Below the pieces are notes generated by a model. The model saw only the letters and a list, made by a program, of their open reading frames with translations. It had not been told where the DNA came from and made no database searches. A program made the position numbers and the translations under genes. A stretch of 64,000 nucleotides of DNA from Odobenus rosmarus divergens. Taxonomy: Eukaryota; Chordata; Mammalia; Carnivora; Odobenidae. Location: positions 2,323,806 through 2,387,805 of the forward strand of contig NW_004450398.1 of assembly GCF_000321225.1 (NCBI RefSeq), in the 5' to 3' direction. This document shows positions 22,441 through 34,907 of this stretch, piece by piece; positions within the stretch are counted from its first letter, which is position 1, and the number at the start of each line of letters is the position of its first letter.

Positions 22441-23740
22441 AAAGCCCTGAAAACTTTGCGGTAAATATGCCTCTACATTTGATGCACACACAAGACATGT
22501 AATGTCCATTAATTATGAAGTATGACAATGTATGAAAATACTGAGTATCTTTGAACCACCCACCATTCAGCCAAATACCACCAGTAACTTGCATCTATCC
22601 AAGGTTTCCCACACCATGCCTCTCCCCCCTCTTCCCCAGCCTAAGGTAATTTTGTATCCTACATTTTGAGTTTATACTTTTACTTTTTAGGTTAGTTTCA
22701 TTATAAATGTGATGTGTAAACAATATAGTTTAATTCTACTTACTTTTGACCAAACTATATAGTTTTCTTTTTCTTTTAAAGATTTTTTTTTTTTTAATTT
22801 ATTTGACAGAGACAGAGATAGCGAGAGGGAACACAAGCAGGGGGAGTGGGAGACGGAGAAGCAGGTTTCCTGCCGAGCAGAGAGACTGATGTGGGGCTCA
22901 GTCCCAGGGCCCTGGGATCATGACCCGAGCTGAAGGCAGACGCGTAACAACTGAGCCACCCAGGCACCCCAGACTATACAGTTTTCTAACACGTTTCTTC
23001 ATGCACATCCCCAGACTCATCCATGAAACTGTGTATAGCAGTAATTCATACGTTTTAATGGCATCATAATGATCCATTGGGTCAATATAACAAAACTTCT
23101 TTATCTAGTTCTCTATGAGGGATATTTGAGTCATTTCCAGTTTTCTTTTTCTTACTAACATTATTGCTACGACTACTGTTTCAAGGTGCATGCCTATAAA
23201 CATTTTTTGAGTGGATTTGTTGGGTAGCAGTAAGATATACAAATGTTCAAATTTTCAAGATAGTCAAATTATTTTCTAAAGCAGGTATACCAATATACAC
23301 CCCTACAGGCAATGTATGAGTTACCACTATCCACATCCTCTCAAGCCTTTGGTATTGCCAGACTTAATTTTTACCAATCTACTTGGATATGGATATATAT
23401 CTCATGGTCTTAATTTGCATTTCCCTAATTAGTAGCATCTTCCTATGTTTATTGGCTATACATATTTCCTTATCTGCAAAATTCCTGGTTATATCTTGCT
23501 TATTTTGTTTTTGACTGGGCTGTCTTTTCTCATTTATTTTTCAAGAGAACTTAATATATTATGAATAATCATCCTCTGTCAATCATTTGTTTTATGAGTT
23601 ACAAGTATGTTCTCTCAATTGTGGTTTGTCTTTGGATTTTCCTAATTTTAATACACATTTCTTTTTTTTCTTTAATGGCTAAAGTTTAATCTCTCTTGAG
23701 AAACCCTTCCCCACCTCTAGGTAATATGTGAAACAGTGAG
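22441..23740 (-). mobile_element. Old L1 3' UTR, antisense, split by a SINE
   Basis: The text is antisense L1 3' end. It includes caccattcagccaaataccac, tcatttccagttttcttttt and, near 23408, cttaatttgcatttccctaa. Confidence 0.7.
22777..22971 (-). mobile_element. Carnivore SINE, reversed
   Basis: Runs from aaagatttttttttttttaa to gagccacccaggcacccc. Flanks actatatagttttc and actatacagttttc form the duplication. Confidence 0.94.
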
Positions 23741-23879
23741 GCCTACTGGTGGTATAGAAGCCTTCTTCTGATCTAAGTTATCTCAGGACACAGACCTGCA
23801 CCATGGCTGTGCAATTATAAAAATACATAATATAAAAGCAGACCTGAGTGAATATATAACAGGAATACCTGCTCAGAAT

Positions 23880-24078
23880 TATTTTTTTTTGATTTTATTT
23901 TATTTTTTTATTTGAGAGAGAGAGAATGGGAGATAGAGAGCACGAGAGGAAGAGGGTCAGAGGGAGAAGCAGACCCCCCACTGAGCAGGGAGCCCAATGT
24001 GGGACTCGATCTGGGGACTCCAAGATCATGACCTGAGCCGAAGGCAGTCGCTCAACCAACTGAGCCACCCAGGCGCCC
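23880..24078 (-). mobile_element. Carnivore SINE, reversed
   Basis: Typical reversed element from poly-T to gagccacccaggcgccc. It directly abuts an antisense L1 3' end. Confidence 0.94.
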
Positions 24079-24515
24079 TACATCATTAATTTTTGATGTA
24101 GTGTTCCATGATTCATCGTTTGCGTATAACACCCAGCACTCCATTCAGTACGTGCCCTCCTTAATGCCCATCACTGGGCTAACCCATCCCCCCACTCCCC
24201 TCCCTCTAAAACCCTCAGTTTGTTTCTCAGAGTCCATAGTCTCTCATGGTTCGTCTCCCCCTCCAATTTCCCCCCCTTCATTTTTCCCTTCCTACTATCT
24301 TCTTCTTCTTCTTTTTAAACATATAATGTATTATTTGTTTCAGAGGTACAGGCTGTGATTCATCGGTCTTGCACAATTCATAGCACTCACCATAGCACCT
24401 ACCCTCCCTAATGTCCATCATCCAGCCACCCCATCCATCCCACCCCCAACCACTCCAGCAACCCTCAGTTTGTTTCCTGAGATTAAGAATTCCTCATATC
24501 AGTGAGACATTATGA
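24079..24515 (-). mobile_element. Carnivore L1 3' UTR, antisense, fairly young
   Basis: Landmarks gatgtagtgttccatgattc, gtctctcatggttcgtctcc and aacatataatgtattatttg are those of the modern carnivore L1 3' end, here reversed. The same family gives the short insertion at 41602-41762. Confidence 0.85.
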
Positions 24516-25529
24516 TACTTGCCTTTAGAGACAATTATTTTTAAAGTTTATAAACATGAGAAAATTGGTCATAACAGTGTGTAACTTGTTAGCTGATAAA
24601 ACTCAGGGCACTGTGGAGAGGTACTTCACTTGGAAAACCTCTGCATCAGTATACTTAGGGAAAAATAAGTAAAACTGCCAATAAAAGGCTCAGGGAAATT
24701 AAGTACTGGGGACTGCCTAAAAGATAAATGACAATTTACATATTATAGAGAAGTTTAGTGAAATTTATTATTGGGAGAATAAAAATAAAAGACAGTCTAG
24801 TTGGGGATCCCTGCCATCATCAGGACTTCTCTCTGCAACCAGCTCCTTTGCTGTCAAATAAGCAACATTTCACACAGATCTTTAAAATCATGGTACTGTC
24901 CAGCAGCACAAGGTAGGAAAGAGAAGTCATCTATATTTTCTCAAGTTTTAAAGATCTGTCTTTCATTATTTAAGTCCTAAATCCATCTAGAATTGATTTT
25001 AGAATATACTGAGAGGAAGGGATCTAATTTCATTTTGCCCTCAGGTGTATAATTAATTATTGGACAGTATCCTGTTAATTTTGAACTTTTAAAAATGTTA
25101 CCTTTCATTCATCTGATGATATAACTCTGGGATGGGATGATAAACATCCCATCAATTTGTTTTAGATGTCTTTTGTAAAACTTATTGAAAATAGCCTAAT
25201 GAATCTTTTAATAGAATTTAATCCATTTACGTTTAATATTGCCACTAAAGCTTTAACTTACACTTGGTGTTATGCCTTCTGACTTTCATAGCTTTTTGCT
25301 GTTATATTTTACTTTCTATTGTTTGATATCTCCATATTATACTCTAACATGAAAATGTCCTTTTTATTTTATAAGGTCTACATAGGCTTCATGATTCCAT
25401 GGATTCTATTATATTTAAAAGTTCTCTAAAAGCATTTCAGCCAGTGTTTCAGTAACTATTGAAGTAAAGAGTAAAACAATATTATTTAAATATATATTAT
25501 TTAAATATATATTATCTTAAAGTATTCAA
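24516..25529. other. Intronic stretch, partly old L1 debris
   Basis: AT-rich text, with parts at 24960-25440 resembling antisense L1. A 17-bp unit (attatttaaatatatat) is repeated near 25480-25515. Confidence 0.45.
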
Positions 25530-25638
25530 GGGGTAGGGCCTGGCTAGTTCAGTTGGAAAAGCATGTGACTCGATCTCTGGGTCATGAGTTGGAGCCCCAC
25601 ATCGGGTGTAGAGATTCCTTAAATAAACAAAACTTAAA
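25530..25638 (+). mobile_element. Older short carnivore SINE
   Basis: A diverged head (gggcctggctagttcagttg) leads to tgggtgtagagattccttaa. Flanks aaagtattcaag and aaagtatttgaa are the decayed duplication. Confidence 0.75.
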
Positions 25639-27800
25639 AAGTATTTGAACTTTACATCCCAGATTTTACCTTACTTTTATGTTATATATACTTTCAACAA
25701 TAATTTTGGATATTTACATTCTGCTTCAGAGCCAAAACTGGCTATTATTAATAAATCTGCTATAAACATTCATGTGTAAGTTCCTGTGCGGACACGTTTT
25801 CATTTCTCTTGGTTATATGTCTATATGGAACTGCTGAATCATACTGTAACTTCGTATTTAACCTTCTGAGGAACAGACTGTTTTCAAAACCATCTGGACG
25901 AATTTACATTCGTAACAGTAGTGTATGAGGGATTTTGTTTCAATATCTCTTCATCAACGCTCATTATCTCTTTTCCAGTAGAGTCATCTTGGTGAGAGTA
26001 ATGTGGTACCTCATTGTCATTTTGATTTGCATTTCCTTGACGGTTAATGATACTGCTTATTGTTCCAGCACCATTTGAAAAGGCCATTCTTTCCTCCAAC
26101 GAATTGTTATGGCACTCTTGTCAAGACCAATTGATTTAAATCTTAAGGTTTATTTAAGGATTCTCAGTTTTATTCCACTGATATATAGGTCTCAATTACT
26201 GTAGTTTTCTGTTAAGTTTTAAATTTAAGATATGAGCCCTCAACTTTGTTTTTGAGGATTGTCTGTGCTATTCTGAGTTCCTTGAATATGTATATGAATT
26301 TCAGGATCAGATTAAGAATTTCTGCAAAGAAGCTTACTGGACTTTGATAGGGATTGTGGTGAACCTAGACAGATCAATTTAGGGAGTATGGCAACCTCAA
26401 TTTTATCAAGTACTCTTGATCCATGAACATGATAGTCTTTCCATTTACTTAGATACTTAATTTCATTCAAAGGTATATTGTAGTTTTTAGAGTTTTGCAC
26501 TTCCTTTTGATACTGCTGTAAATGAAACTATTTTTCTTAATTTCATTTTTGGATTATTCATTGCAAGTACGTGGAAATTCAACAGAATACTGTATATTGA
26601 TCTTGCCTGCAACACTGTTGACCTTGTTTTTATCTCTAGTTTTTTCTACAAACAAGATCCTATCTTATGTTGGTAGTTTTATTTCTTCTTTCCTGGTCTT
26701 GATGCTTTCTATTTCATTTTCTTGCCTATTCCGACTAGAAACTCCAGTACAATAACAGAAGTTGCAAAAGTTGACCTCCTCGTCTTGTCTGACTTAGGGG
26801 AAAAATCTTCAGTCTTGAACCAGATTCTATATGGCATTAGCTGTGGATTTTTCTCAGATGCCCTTTATCAGGATAAGGAATTTCCCAACTATCTCTACTT
26901 TGCTGAATGCTTTATTGTAAAGGAGCATTGTATTTTGTTAGAAAATACTTTAGCATCTATTAACATAATCGTATGGCTTTGTTTTCCATTATATTGATAT
27001 GGTAGATTACATTAATATATTTTTGGATGTGAAACCAGCCTTGCATACCTGGGATAAATAGCACTTGGTCATGGTGTATAATCCTTTCTCTGGGTTGAAT
27101 TTTTTGTATTGAATTTTTTAGTATTTTGCTGAGGATTCTCGCATCTATATTCATAAGAGATACCGTTCTGTAGTTTTCTTGTGAGGTCTTTGTCTGATTT
27201 TGTTATCAGAAGAATATTGGCCTCCTGGCCTCACAGAATGATTAGGGAAGTGTTTCTTCCTCTTCTATTTCTTAAGAAAATTTGAAAAGAATTGGTATTT
27301 TTATATGTTTTATAGAATTCGAACAATAAAGCCATCTGATACTGGCCTCTTCTGTGTTCTAATTCAGTCCCTGTACTTGTTATAGGCCTGTTCAGATTTT
27401 CTATTTCTTCTTGAGTCAGTTTTGTTCATTTGGGTCTCTTTAGGAATTTGTCTATTTCAACCATTTAATTGATTGGCACAGAAGTGAATTGTTCTATAGT
27501 ATTCTCATCATTATTTTTTGTAATTTCTGGAAGTCGGTACTTATGCTCCCTCTTTCATTCCTGATTTCAGTTATTTGAGTCTCTTTTTCAGTCTAGGTAA
27601 AGGTTTGTCATTTTGGTCTTTTTGAAAAATAACTTTTGGTTTCCTTGATTTTCTATTTTTTCTTTCTTAATTTTATTACTTTCTGCTGTAATCTTTATTA
27701 TTTCCTTCATTCTTCTGACTTAGGTCTAGTTTGCTCTTCTTTTTGTATTAAGAGTAAAAGTCGGGTTATTGACTTGAGATCTTTTTTATTTTTTTTGCCT

Positions 27801-27925
27801 TAAAAAAAAAAAAGTCTCCACACCCAGCATGAAGCCCAATGTGGGGCTTGAACTCACAACCGTGAGGTCAATACCAGAGCTGAGATTGAGTTGGACACTC
27901 GATCGACTGACCACCCAGGTGCCCC
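27801..27925 (-). mobile_element. Older carnivore SINE, reversed
   Basis: A run of A is followed by gtctccacacccagcatgaa, ending accacccaggtgccc. It is inserted in antisense L1. Confidence 0.83.
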
Positions 27926-27974
27926 GAGACTTTTTTTTTTAAATATAGGTGTCCATCACTACAAATTTCCTTTA

Positions 27975-28172
27975 AAATATATATATATCTGAGAGAGAGA
28001 GAGAGAGAGAGTGAGTGAGCACAAATGAGGGAGAGGGAGAAAGAGCATCTCAAGCAGACTCCCTGCTGAATGTTGAGCCTGATGTGAGGCCCCTATCTCA
28101 CGATCCAGAGATCAAGACTTGAGCTGAAACCAAGAGTCGGATGTTCAACTGACTGAGCCACCCTGGCTCCCT
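27975..28172 (-). mobile_element. Carnivore SINE, reversed, with GA repeat
   Basis: A GA-rich tract is followed by the reversed SINE body. Flanks cactacaaatttc and gactacaaatttc mark the duplication. Confidence 0.88.
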
Positions 28173-29134
28173 GACTACAAATTTCATTCGAAGAATTGCT
28201 TTAATTTCCCTTCAAAGTTTTGGAATGTTATGTCATTTTCATTCATTTGAAAGTATTTTCTAATTTCCCTTGAGGAGTTCTTTGACCCAGCGGTTATTTA
28301 GGAGTTGTTTAATTACCATACAGTTGTGAATTTCTCAAATTTCTTCTCGGCACTGAATCCTAATTTCATTCCACTGTAATCAGAGTGTACTTCATTGATT
28401 TCAATCCTTTTAACTTTGCTGAGGTTTGTTTTATGGCTCAGTATGTCTATACTGGAGAATGTTCTAGGTACATGAGAATGTGTTTTCCGCTGTTATTTTG
28501 ACTGCTTACAAGAGGTCTCTAAGGTCTACTTGGTTCGTAGTATTATTCAAGTCTTATTGATCTCCTGCCTAGTTTTCTATTCACTATGAAAGTGCTGTAT
28601 TGAAGTCACCAACCATTATTATTGAATTGTCTACTTCTCCCTTCAATTCTTGTCAATATTTGTTTTATGTATTTTGGTGCTATTATTAGGTGTATATAAT
28701 ACATACATACACACACACATATGTATATATAATTGTTATAACTTCCTGAGGGACTAGTCCTTTTCTTATAAAACATCCTTCTTTACCTTTAGTAAAATTT
28801 TTGTTCTAAAGTCTATTTTGTCTGAAATCAGTATAACCACTCTTACAGTTGCTCTTTGTACAACAGATCTTTTTCTATCCTTTCACTTTCAACATATTTG
28901 TATCTTTCAAACTAAGATGTTATCTCCTGTAGACAGCATATACTTGGATGCTGTTTCTCCTCCAATCTGAAAATCTCTATATGACTGGAGTTTAATCCAT
29001 TCAATTTTACATTATTGATAGTTCAATTTGTCTCCATTTTACATGTCTCACATCTTTTGCTTCTCTATTCCTTCCTTTAATGCCCTAGGTATCAGCTTAA
29101 AAGGATTTATAAGTGGCATTTTAAAATTTCACAT

Positions 29135-29318
29135 GGGGTAGCTGGGTGGCTCAGTTGGTTGAGCATCTGCTTTGGGTTCAGGTCATGATTCTGGGGTCCT
29201 GGGATCGAGGACCACATTGAGATTCCTGCTCAGCACAGAGTCTGCTTCTTCCTCTCCCTCTGACCCTCCCTACTTGAACTCTCACTTGCTCTCTCAAATG
29301 AATAAAAACGTCTTTGAA
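29135..29318 (+). mobile_element. Carnivore SINE
   Basis: Head ggggtagctgggtggctcag. Flanks aaaatttcacat and gaaatttcacat. Confidence 0.9.
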
Positions 29319-29559
29319 ATTTCACATTTTTGCCTATTACAGAGAAATATAAGCAGTGTTTTAATGGATCACATCTCCCAATTCATTAGATTCACCTGCT
29401 TGAATTTTCTATGTAGGTAATGTCATGATTTTTTTCTGGCTAATCATTTTTTTCTTTTCTTGTCTTCCTACATTTAGAACCTCCGGTATGATGTGATAGG
29501 TATGCTGTTAGTGCACATGCTTCTCTTATTACCAAACTTGGACAAGGTGTGGCATTTCA

Positions 29560-31320
29560 TTATATCACCGCTAAATATGATTTTTGTTAATAATTTTTGG
29601 AGATATGCTTTATTGGTTTAATAATTACTCTTCCATTCCTAGTTAAGATTTTACCATGAATATGTTTTCAAGTTAATCAAATGTCTTTTCATATCTATTT
29701 AGAGGATTACATAATCTCATTTTTTCAATTAATTTGCATCATGTTGATATTTTAAAATATTTTATCTAGCTTATTCCTAGATATTCTCCCATGTTCTGGA
29801 TTAAGTTTGCTAACATTTTGCTCAGGAATCTTGGATCAATATTATGAAAGAGAAGAGTGTAACTTTCCTTTATCATGTTTTGACAGCAAGAGTATATATG
29901 GTGGCCTCATAACACTGCAAGGTCTTTTCGATTTTCTTTAGTTTGTGTTTGCAAATGGTATTACTTCTTCCTTAAATGTTAGAAATAATTCACCATAATG
30001 CCATCTGGACTTGGAGTTAACTTAGTGATAAAGCTTTTCAATTATAACTGAATTTTTAAAAATAGACACAAGACCATTCATATTTTCTACATCTGTTTGT
30101 TAACTTTAGTTGTTTTTCTCTTTCAACAGAATTTCAAATTTATAAAGTTATTCATTATATTCTATTTGTAACATTTGCAAGATCTGTAGTACTTTTTTTT
30201 AAAAATGGATGGGGGTGGTGACAGCTCCAGTCAGGCTCAGCCTCCCGCTGTCTTACCTCCTGCACCAGCTTCTTAGTGCATCTGGGCAGATGTCAGGACA
30301 GTGAGTTAAGTATATTGACACCCATTGGCCCTGGAGATTGGTTTTGCAGCAAGCCTGGCCCCACTGGTCCAGCAGGCTGAAGTCACTCTGGCCCATGGCT
30401 GCCTGGCACAGGGACTGTGTCAGCTGTTGTTTCTGCCACTGCTCCTTCTTTGCCCTGGTAGCCAGCCAGGCTTCACTGAGCCTGGTGTAATGCTCTTTTT
30501 ATTCTGATTCTGATATTAGTGACAGTTCTTTTTTCTTCATCATTCTTACTAAAATTTATCCATTTAATCACTATTTTCAAAGCACTGACTTCTGGCTTTT
30601 CTGACTTTCTATTGTATGTAGTGTTCACCATTTCCTGTTGGCATTAATTTCATTTTCTTCAGGCTTGATTTGTTGTTCTTTTTCTAGCTTGAGATGAAAA
30701 CTCAGATTTTTAACTTTCAGTTCCTTTCCCTTCTCACTTTGCATTTAAAGCTATAAATATTTCCTCTAGTTCTGCTTTAGTTGAATTCTACACATTTTGA
30801 TAAACCCTACCTCAATTTTAATACTTGGTTCAAAATATTTTCCAATCTCCATACTTCTATGATCTGTGGATTATTTAAAACACTGATTAATTTCCAGGCA
30901 ATTGCAGATTCCCTATTTATATTTTTGTTGAAAGTTAGCTTAATTACACTATAATCAGAGAATATTCTCCAAAATTATTTCAATCTTTTATTTGTTGAGG
31001 CTAGCTTCATGATCAGTTTTTCCAAAAGCTCCAGGTATACTTGAGCAGAACATGTCTTCCAACACTGTTGGGTGTGGTGTTATTATACGTAAATGCCTAC
31101 TAGTTCAGATTTTTTTAGTTGTGCTGTTCACAATCTTCCAGCTATTAAAAACACTGATTGTAGGTTTGTCTATTTTTTTTTTATTTAATCATTGTGTTTT
31201 TCTTTATATAGTTTGAAGCTTCACGTAGATACTGATTTGAATTTCTCTATTCCTGGTGATGGACTGGTTTTCTTCATTATGAAATCTCTCATAATGCTTC
31301 TTGTTGAGACAGTATCTTAA
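29560..31320 (-). mobile_element. Old L1 ORF2 fragment, antisense, with a foreign insert
   Basis: Antisense L1 text, for example ttttttcaattaatttgcat and tctagcttattcctagatat. It is more decayed than the L1 at 25.7-29.1 kb. A GC-richer segment at 30195-30500 interrupts it. Confidence 0.65.
30195..30500. other. GC-richer insert of unknown origin inside an old L1
   Basis: About 300 bases of clearly higher GC (gtcaggctcagcctcccgct, ctggccccactggtccagca) with AT-rich antisense L1 on both sides. A 60-codon plus-strand frame (30325-30507) is not like a known protein. I cannot tell whether it is a processed RNA copy, a repeat I do not know or unique DNA. Confidence 0.4.
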
Positions 31321-31379
31321 TACATGTAAGCACTAAATAAATGGCAATTCTTGTTATATTTTTTAAAAATCCACTGAAC

Positions 31380-31500
31380 CAAATCTTTACCTTCCCTTTA
31401 CTAAAAAGTGAAACTTGAAAACCAACCAACCTGAGCTAGGTTATATAACTTGTTCCAGGAAACACAGTTTGGAGCCAGCGTTTAAATCCAGGATCTTAAG
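31380..31500 (-). mobile_element. MIR-like fragment
   Basis: Text such as acctgagctaggttatataa and gcgtttaaatccaggatctt resembles part of a MIR core. Weak match. Confidence 0.4.
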
Positions 31501-31533
31501 ACACAAAGAAATCTTGTATCACAAGTACAAATC

Positions 31534-31572
31534 CTCCCCTACCCAGAAAGTCAGTTATTTCTCTCCAAATAT
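31534..31572 (+). repeat. 39-bp exact direct repeat, copy 1
   Basis: The segment starts ctcccctaccc and ends ctccaaatat. It is identical over 39 bases to 32629-32667 and lies outside any recognised mobile element. Confidence 0.9.
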
Positions 31573-32139
31573 GAAGAGACAGGGTTATCTTCAGGGGTAT
31601 ATAATGGTCAACAAAATGACAAAACTTGATCGACTTGTGCCAGGTGACAATCTCATAATGAGCATGAACTAATCCTTACTCCTCTAAGTGTGGTCCATGG
31701 ACCAGCTGCATCAGCCAACTTCTAAGTGCTAGTACAACTTTGCTTTTACTTTAAAAACTTATCAATGTAATACCATAAAATGAAACAGTATAAAGTGCTC
31801 ATAATGAAATGAAGTAGTTGCCTGTCAGCACTCCTTAACGCCCAGTGACAGTTAATTTTAACTATTTGTTTTTTTATATCTCAGTATTTTTAATACGTTC
31901 ACACTAGTTATTGTTACAAATTCTAACCATTATCAAATTCCTATACTTAACAGATGAGATTTAGCTCTTTTCTACACCTATGCACCTTTTAATCACATCG
32001 GTAGCTAAATCAATACTTAAGTTGTTATAGGCAAGTATTTTCTACATAATCAGCCTGTCATGACTGTATTATCTTTCCTATATTTTGTTTTTCGTGAAGC
32101 TATTGAATTTTATCTACTGACTTCCTATAAACCTATCTT

Positions 32140-32380
32140 TCACTGTTTTCAAATTCATCACAACTGTCATCTATCAATGTTTCCCCTTTTTCCCAACTCC
32201 TTCAAGGTCATGTTTAAAGATCACCTCTTCAAAAAATCCTTCCCCCAAGAAAAGGACTTATCTGAATATCCCATTACAAACATATATTTTTAGTCATGAG
32301 CTTTGAGAGCAGAGATGTGTCTTTACTTTTACAACCCCAGGAAGAGGAGTTTCATATAGCTTTATAAAATGCTGCTTAAA
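32140..32380 (+). mobile_element. L2 3' end fragment
   Basis: Text such as ccttcaaggtcatgtttaaa, gatcacctcttcaaaaaatc and cttccccc matches the conserved end of L2. Confidence 0.55.
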
Positions 32381-32628
32381 TGTATACTCATAAAAATTAA
32401 GTTCTGGAAAGCCAGCCAGGGTCATTCTTTCCTTAAAGTACCAAAACAGGCCTCAGCAACTTTTGCCATTATACACACTTGTGACACGGAGGTACATTAA
32501 TGGTACCGCATTTAGTAGGTTGTGTCTACATAATTAATGGTTAAATGTAGTAAGATCTGTCTATGAACATCCCTTATATCCTAAGAAATTTAATCAGGAG
32601 TTCAAAAATTCAAACTACATCTAATTAT

Positions 32629-32667
32629 CTCCCCTACCCAGAAAGTCAGTTATTTCTCTCCAAATAT
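32629..32667 (+). repeat. 39-bp exact direct repeat, copy 2
   Basis: Identical to 31534-31572. The flanking sequences on both sides differ, so the duplication is confined to this segment. Confidence 0.9.
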
Positions 32668-32791
32668 TACCTGACTACAACTTTCTGTCCTAATGAGATT
32701 GGTAAAGCTGAAAAGTGATGAGAAGTTAGGTACCTGGGTCTATAGTAATGCATTTTAAAGGTATCTGTCAAGGTTTAAGACTCAGAGAACA

Positions 32792-32957
32792 GGCGTGCCT
32801 GGGTGGCTCAGTTAAGTGTCTGACTTTGGCTCAGGTCATGATCTCAGGGTCATGGGATGGAGTGGTAGGTGGAGAGTCTGCTTGTCCCTTCCCCTCTTTC
32901 CTCCTCCTCCCCCTGCTCGTGCTCTCTCTCTGAAAAATAAAATCTTTAAAAAAAAAT
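32792..32957 (+). mobile_element. Carnivore SINE, internally shortened
   Basis: Head gtgcctgggtggctcagtta and an A-rich tail. Flanks ctcagagaacag on both sides. Confidence 0.92.
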
Positions 32958-34039
32958 GGCTCAGAGAACAGAGTATTTAAATGATAATGAGATGAAATAA
33001 GATAGTCCTTTTTTATATTTAATATAATCTCACTCAATGAGAATACTCTTGCACTTTCAAAGTTATAAAGTTTATTTTTATTTGTAACAACTACCCAATA
33101 TATTACTTAAAATTTGATTACATGAAATGAAATACATCTGTAAATACCCCCTAAAACAGAATTACAGGATATGCACAAAGATGTGAGGGTCACACCGTTA
33201 TTTTCCCACCAGAATTCAAGATATTAAGTAGCAAGGAAATATAGTGGACTGAAAGCTGAGGTGATGTACAAGAGTCATTAAGAAAAAGAGCAGAAAATTC
33301 AAGATGCACCTAGACACACCAGCTCTTAAAAGACGTAAATCATTTCCAGTACGACACTCTTCATGCATTTCTGTTGAGGCAGAAGTCAATCTTAGGATGT
33401 GGTCTGTACAAATCTGCAGATAAGACTGAGAGTTAAGTAAATTAATTCGATTAGGGTCAGACTCAACATCTCTAAAAACCGAACTGAAGGATAACTACGA
33501 AGGCATACTTCACAAAAGCTGGACTTGATGTAATTAAACCTTGATTCAGAGGCTTCATTTTTGCATTTTCAATAGCTCTCCTGTGACATAAGTTATCTTG
33601 GTCTTGACTGTTCTTCATCATGTTTTTGCAAATACCTGTGTCGCGGATCGTTTCCTGGCTACAAATAAACACAACACAAAATCCTCATGGGAAGAGTATG
33701 AAATCCCAGGCTGGAGTAACCAAAGTCCGTTTAAAGTGGACAGGACGCAAAGCGGTCCAACGTTTTCCTTCTAAGGGGCTACTGAGCACACTTCTAGATC
33801 TTGACCACACATGTCTTTAGGGCAGTGAAAGCTAGTTCGTCCTGGATCCCACAACAGATGCCGGCTCGCCACGTCAGCAGCTTCATCTTCAGGCCCCGTA
33901 TCAGGCAAAGCTGGAAGAAGTCAAGTTTTCCACGAACAGTCGGACTGGAGTCAGAGACACAAAAGCAAACTATATGCTTCCTCTGTCCACCCTACACATC
34001 CTCCAACTTTGCCAAAATGGGAGGGAAAGCCGGCTAGGT
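32958..34039. other. ATF7IP2 intron 1 near the promoter, nothing recognised
   Basis: GC content climbs toward the CpG island from about 33.8 kb. Open frames here and in the island are short or composition-driven. No exon was recognised. Confidence 0.5.
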
Positions 34040-34408
34040 GGGGGCCGGAAGGAGAAAATGGTCTCTGATAAGTAGATACGGCCGTATTTTCAAGCTTGTG
34101 CGCCAGCGGAAAAGCCATCTCCAGGACGACTGGGCTACAGCATCCCCAGCGCGGCTCAGCGCAACAGGTGTCCCGCACACGTGTGCGCGCAGACCCCGCC
34201 CCCCCGACCTGGGCCGCGGGGCTTCAGGGGGCCCCTCTGTCCCCGGGCCCCCCGCGCCACGACACTTCTCGATGACAGCCTCCTCGCCCCTGGGGAGCCT
34301 CCGTGCGGCCGCGCCGGCCCCCCGCTTCTTCACCCAGCCAGCCAGCGCCGCGCGGGACCCCAGTTGCCCCGGCGCCGCTAAAAGTAGTCCGGCCGGGCCC
34401 CGATCCCG

Positions 34409-34416
34409 TACTTACT
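34409..34416 (-). other. ATF7IP2: Alternative minus-strand 5' splice donor
   Basis: CCGA|GTAAGTAC on the minus strand at 34416/34415 is a near-perfect donor inside the CpG island. It could end an alternative or longer first exon of ATF7IP2. Confidence 0.45.
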
Positions 34417-34741
34417 CGGAAGGATAAAACCCTGAGGCCGCCGCCGGGTCCCTCCGTAGCCGCGACCCCCACGCCGGGCGCACGCAGCCGCCGCCGCTCC
34501 CCGCACCGTCCCCTCGGGAAGCGCCGCGGACGCGTGCTCTCGCCCGTCGCGGCTGTCCTCCCGACCGGAGCCCCGGAGCCACTCTGCGGGCGCCTCTCGG
34601 CCGGCCCCGCCACTGCGAGCGCCCTGCTCGCGCGGCGTCCCCGGGCTTCGGCGCCAGCCCTCAGAGAGACGCGCGGCGCCGCGCAACCGCCGACTCGGCC
34701 AACCGCCGCTCGCGCGACGCTCTCGCCCGGCCCCAACGTAC

Positions 34742-34836
34742 CTCCGGCGGCGCCGCACCGGCCGCTTCTCTCAACAGAAGCTCAACGAACAGCAACCGCC
34801 GAGCACAATAACGCTCCCGCGAGGACCTGTGGAGGT
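34742..34836 (-). other. ATF7IP2: Candidate non-coding first exon of ATF7IP2
   Basis: On the minus strand, GCCGCCGGAG|GTACGTTGG gives a good donor at 34742/34741. The two CCAAT boxes lie about 35-70 bases upstream of the proposed exon start, a usual distance for NF-Y. The exact transcription start cannot be read from sequence. Splicing to 20275 would put ten untranslated bases of the next exon before the start codon. Confidence 0.5.
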
Positions 34837-34840
34837 AAGT
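34831..34840 (+). other. Plus-strand consensus 5' splice donor in the island
   Basis: TGTGGAG|GTAAGTCTG at 34834/34835 is a perfect donor on the strand opposite to ATF7IP2. It may end the first exon of a divergent or antisense non-coding RNA. Confidence 0.35.
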
Positions 34841-34871
34841 CTGCCCGCGCCCGCCCCAGCCGGACTCCCGG

Positions 34872-34907
34872 CCAATGGCAGCGCGAACATGCGGCGATCC
34901 AGCCAAT
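34872..34907. promoter_or_regulatory. Paired CCAAT boxes
   Basis: ggccaatggc and agccaatcag lie about 31 bases apart, three helical turns. This spacing is common at NF-Y promoters. Confidence 0.6.

Larger units (their letters stand above)
25660..29110 (-). mobile_element. L1 ORF2 and 3' UTR fragment, antisense
   Basis: Reads as reversed L1 throughout. Examples are gatgtgaaaccagccttgca and cctgggataaatagcacttg near 27030 (ORF2, reverse transcriptase region) and the 3' UTR near 25800-26500. Two SINEs interrupt it. Frames are broken. Confidence 0.8.
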
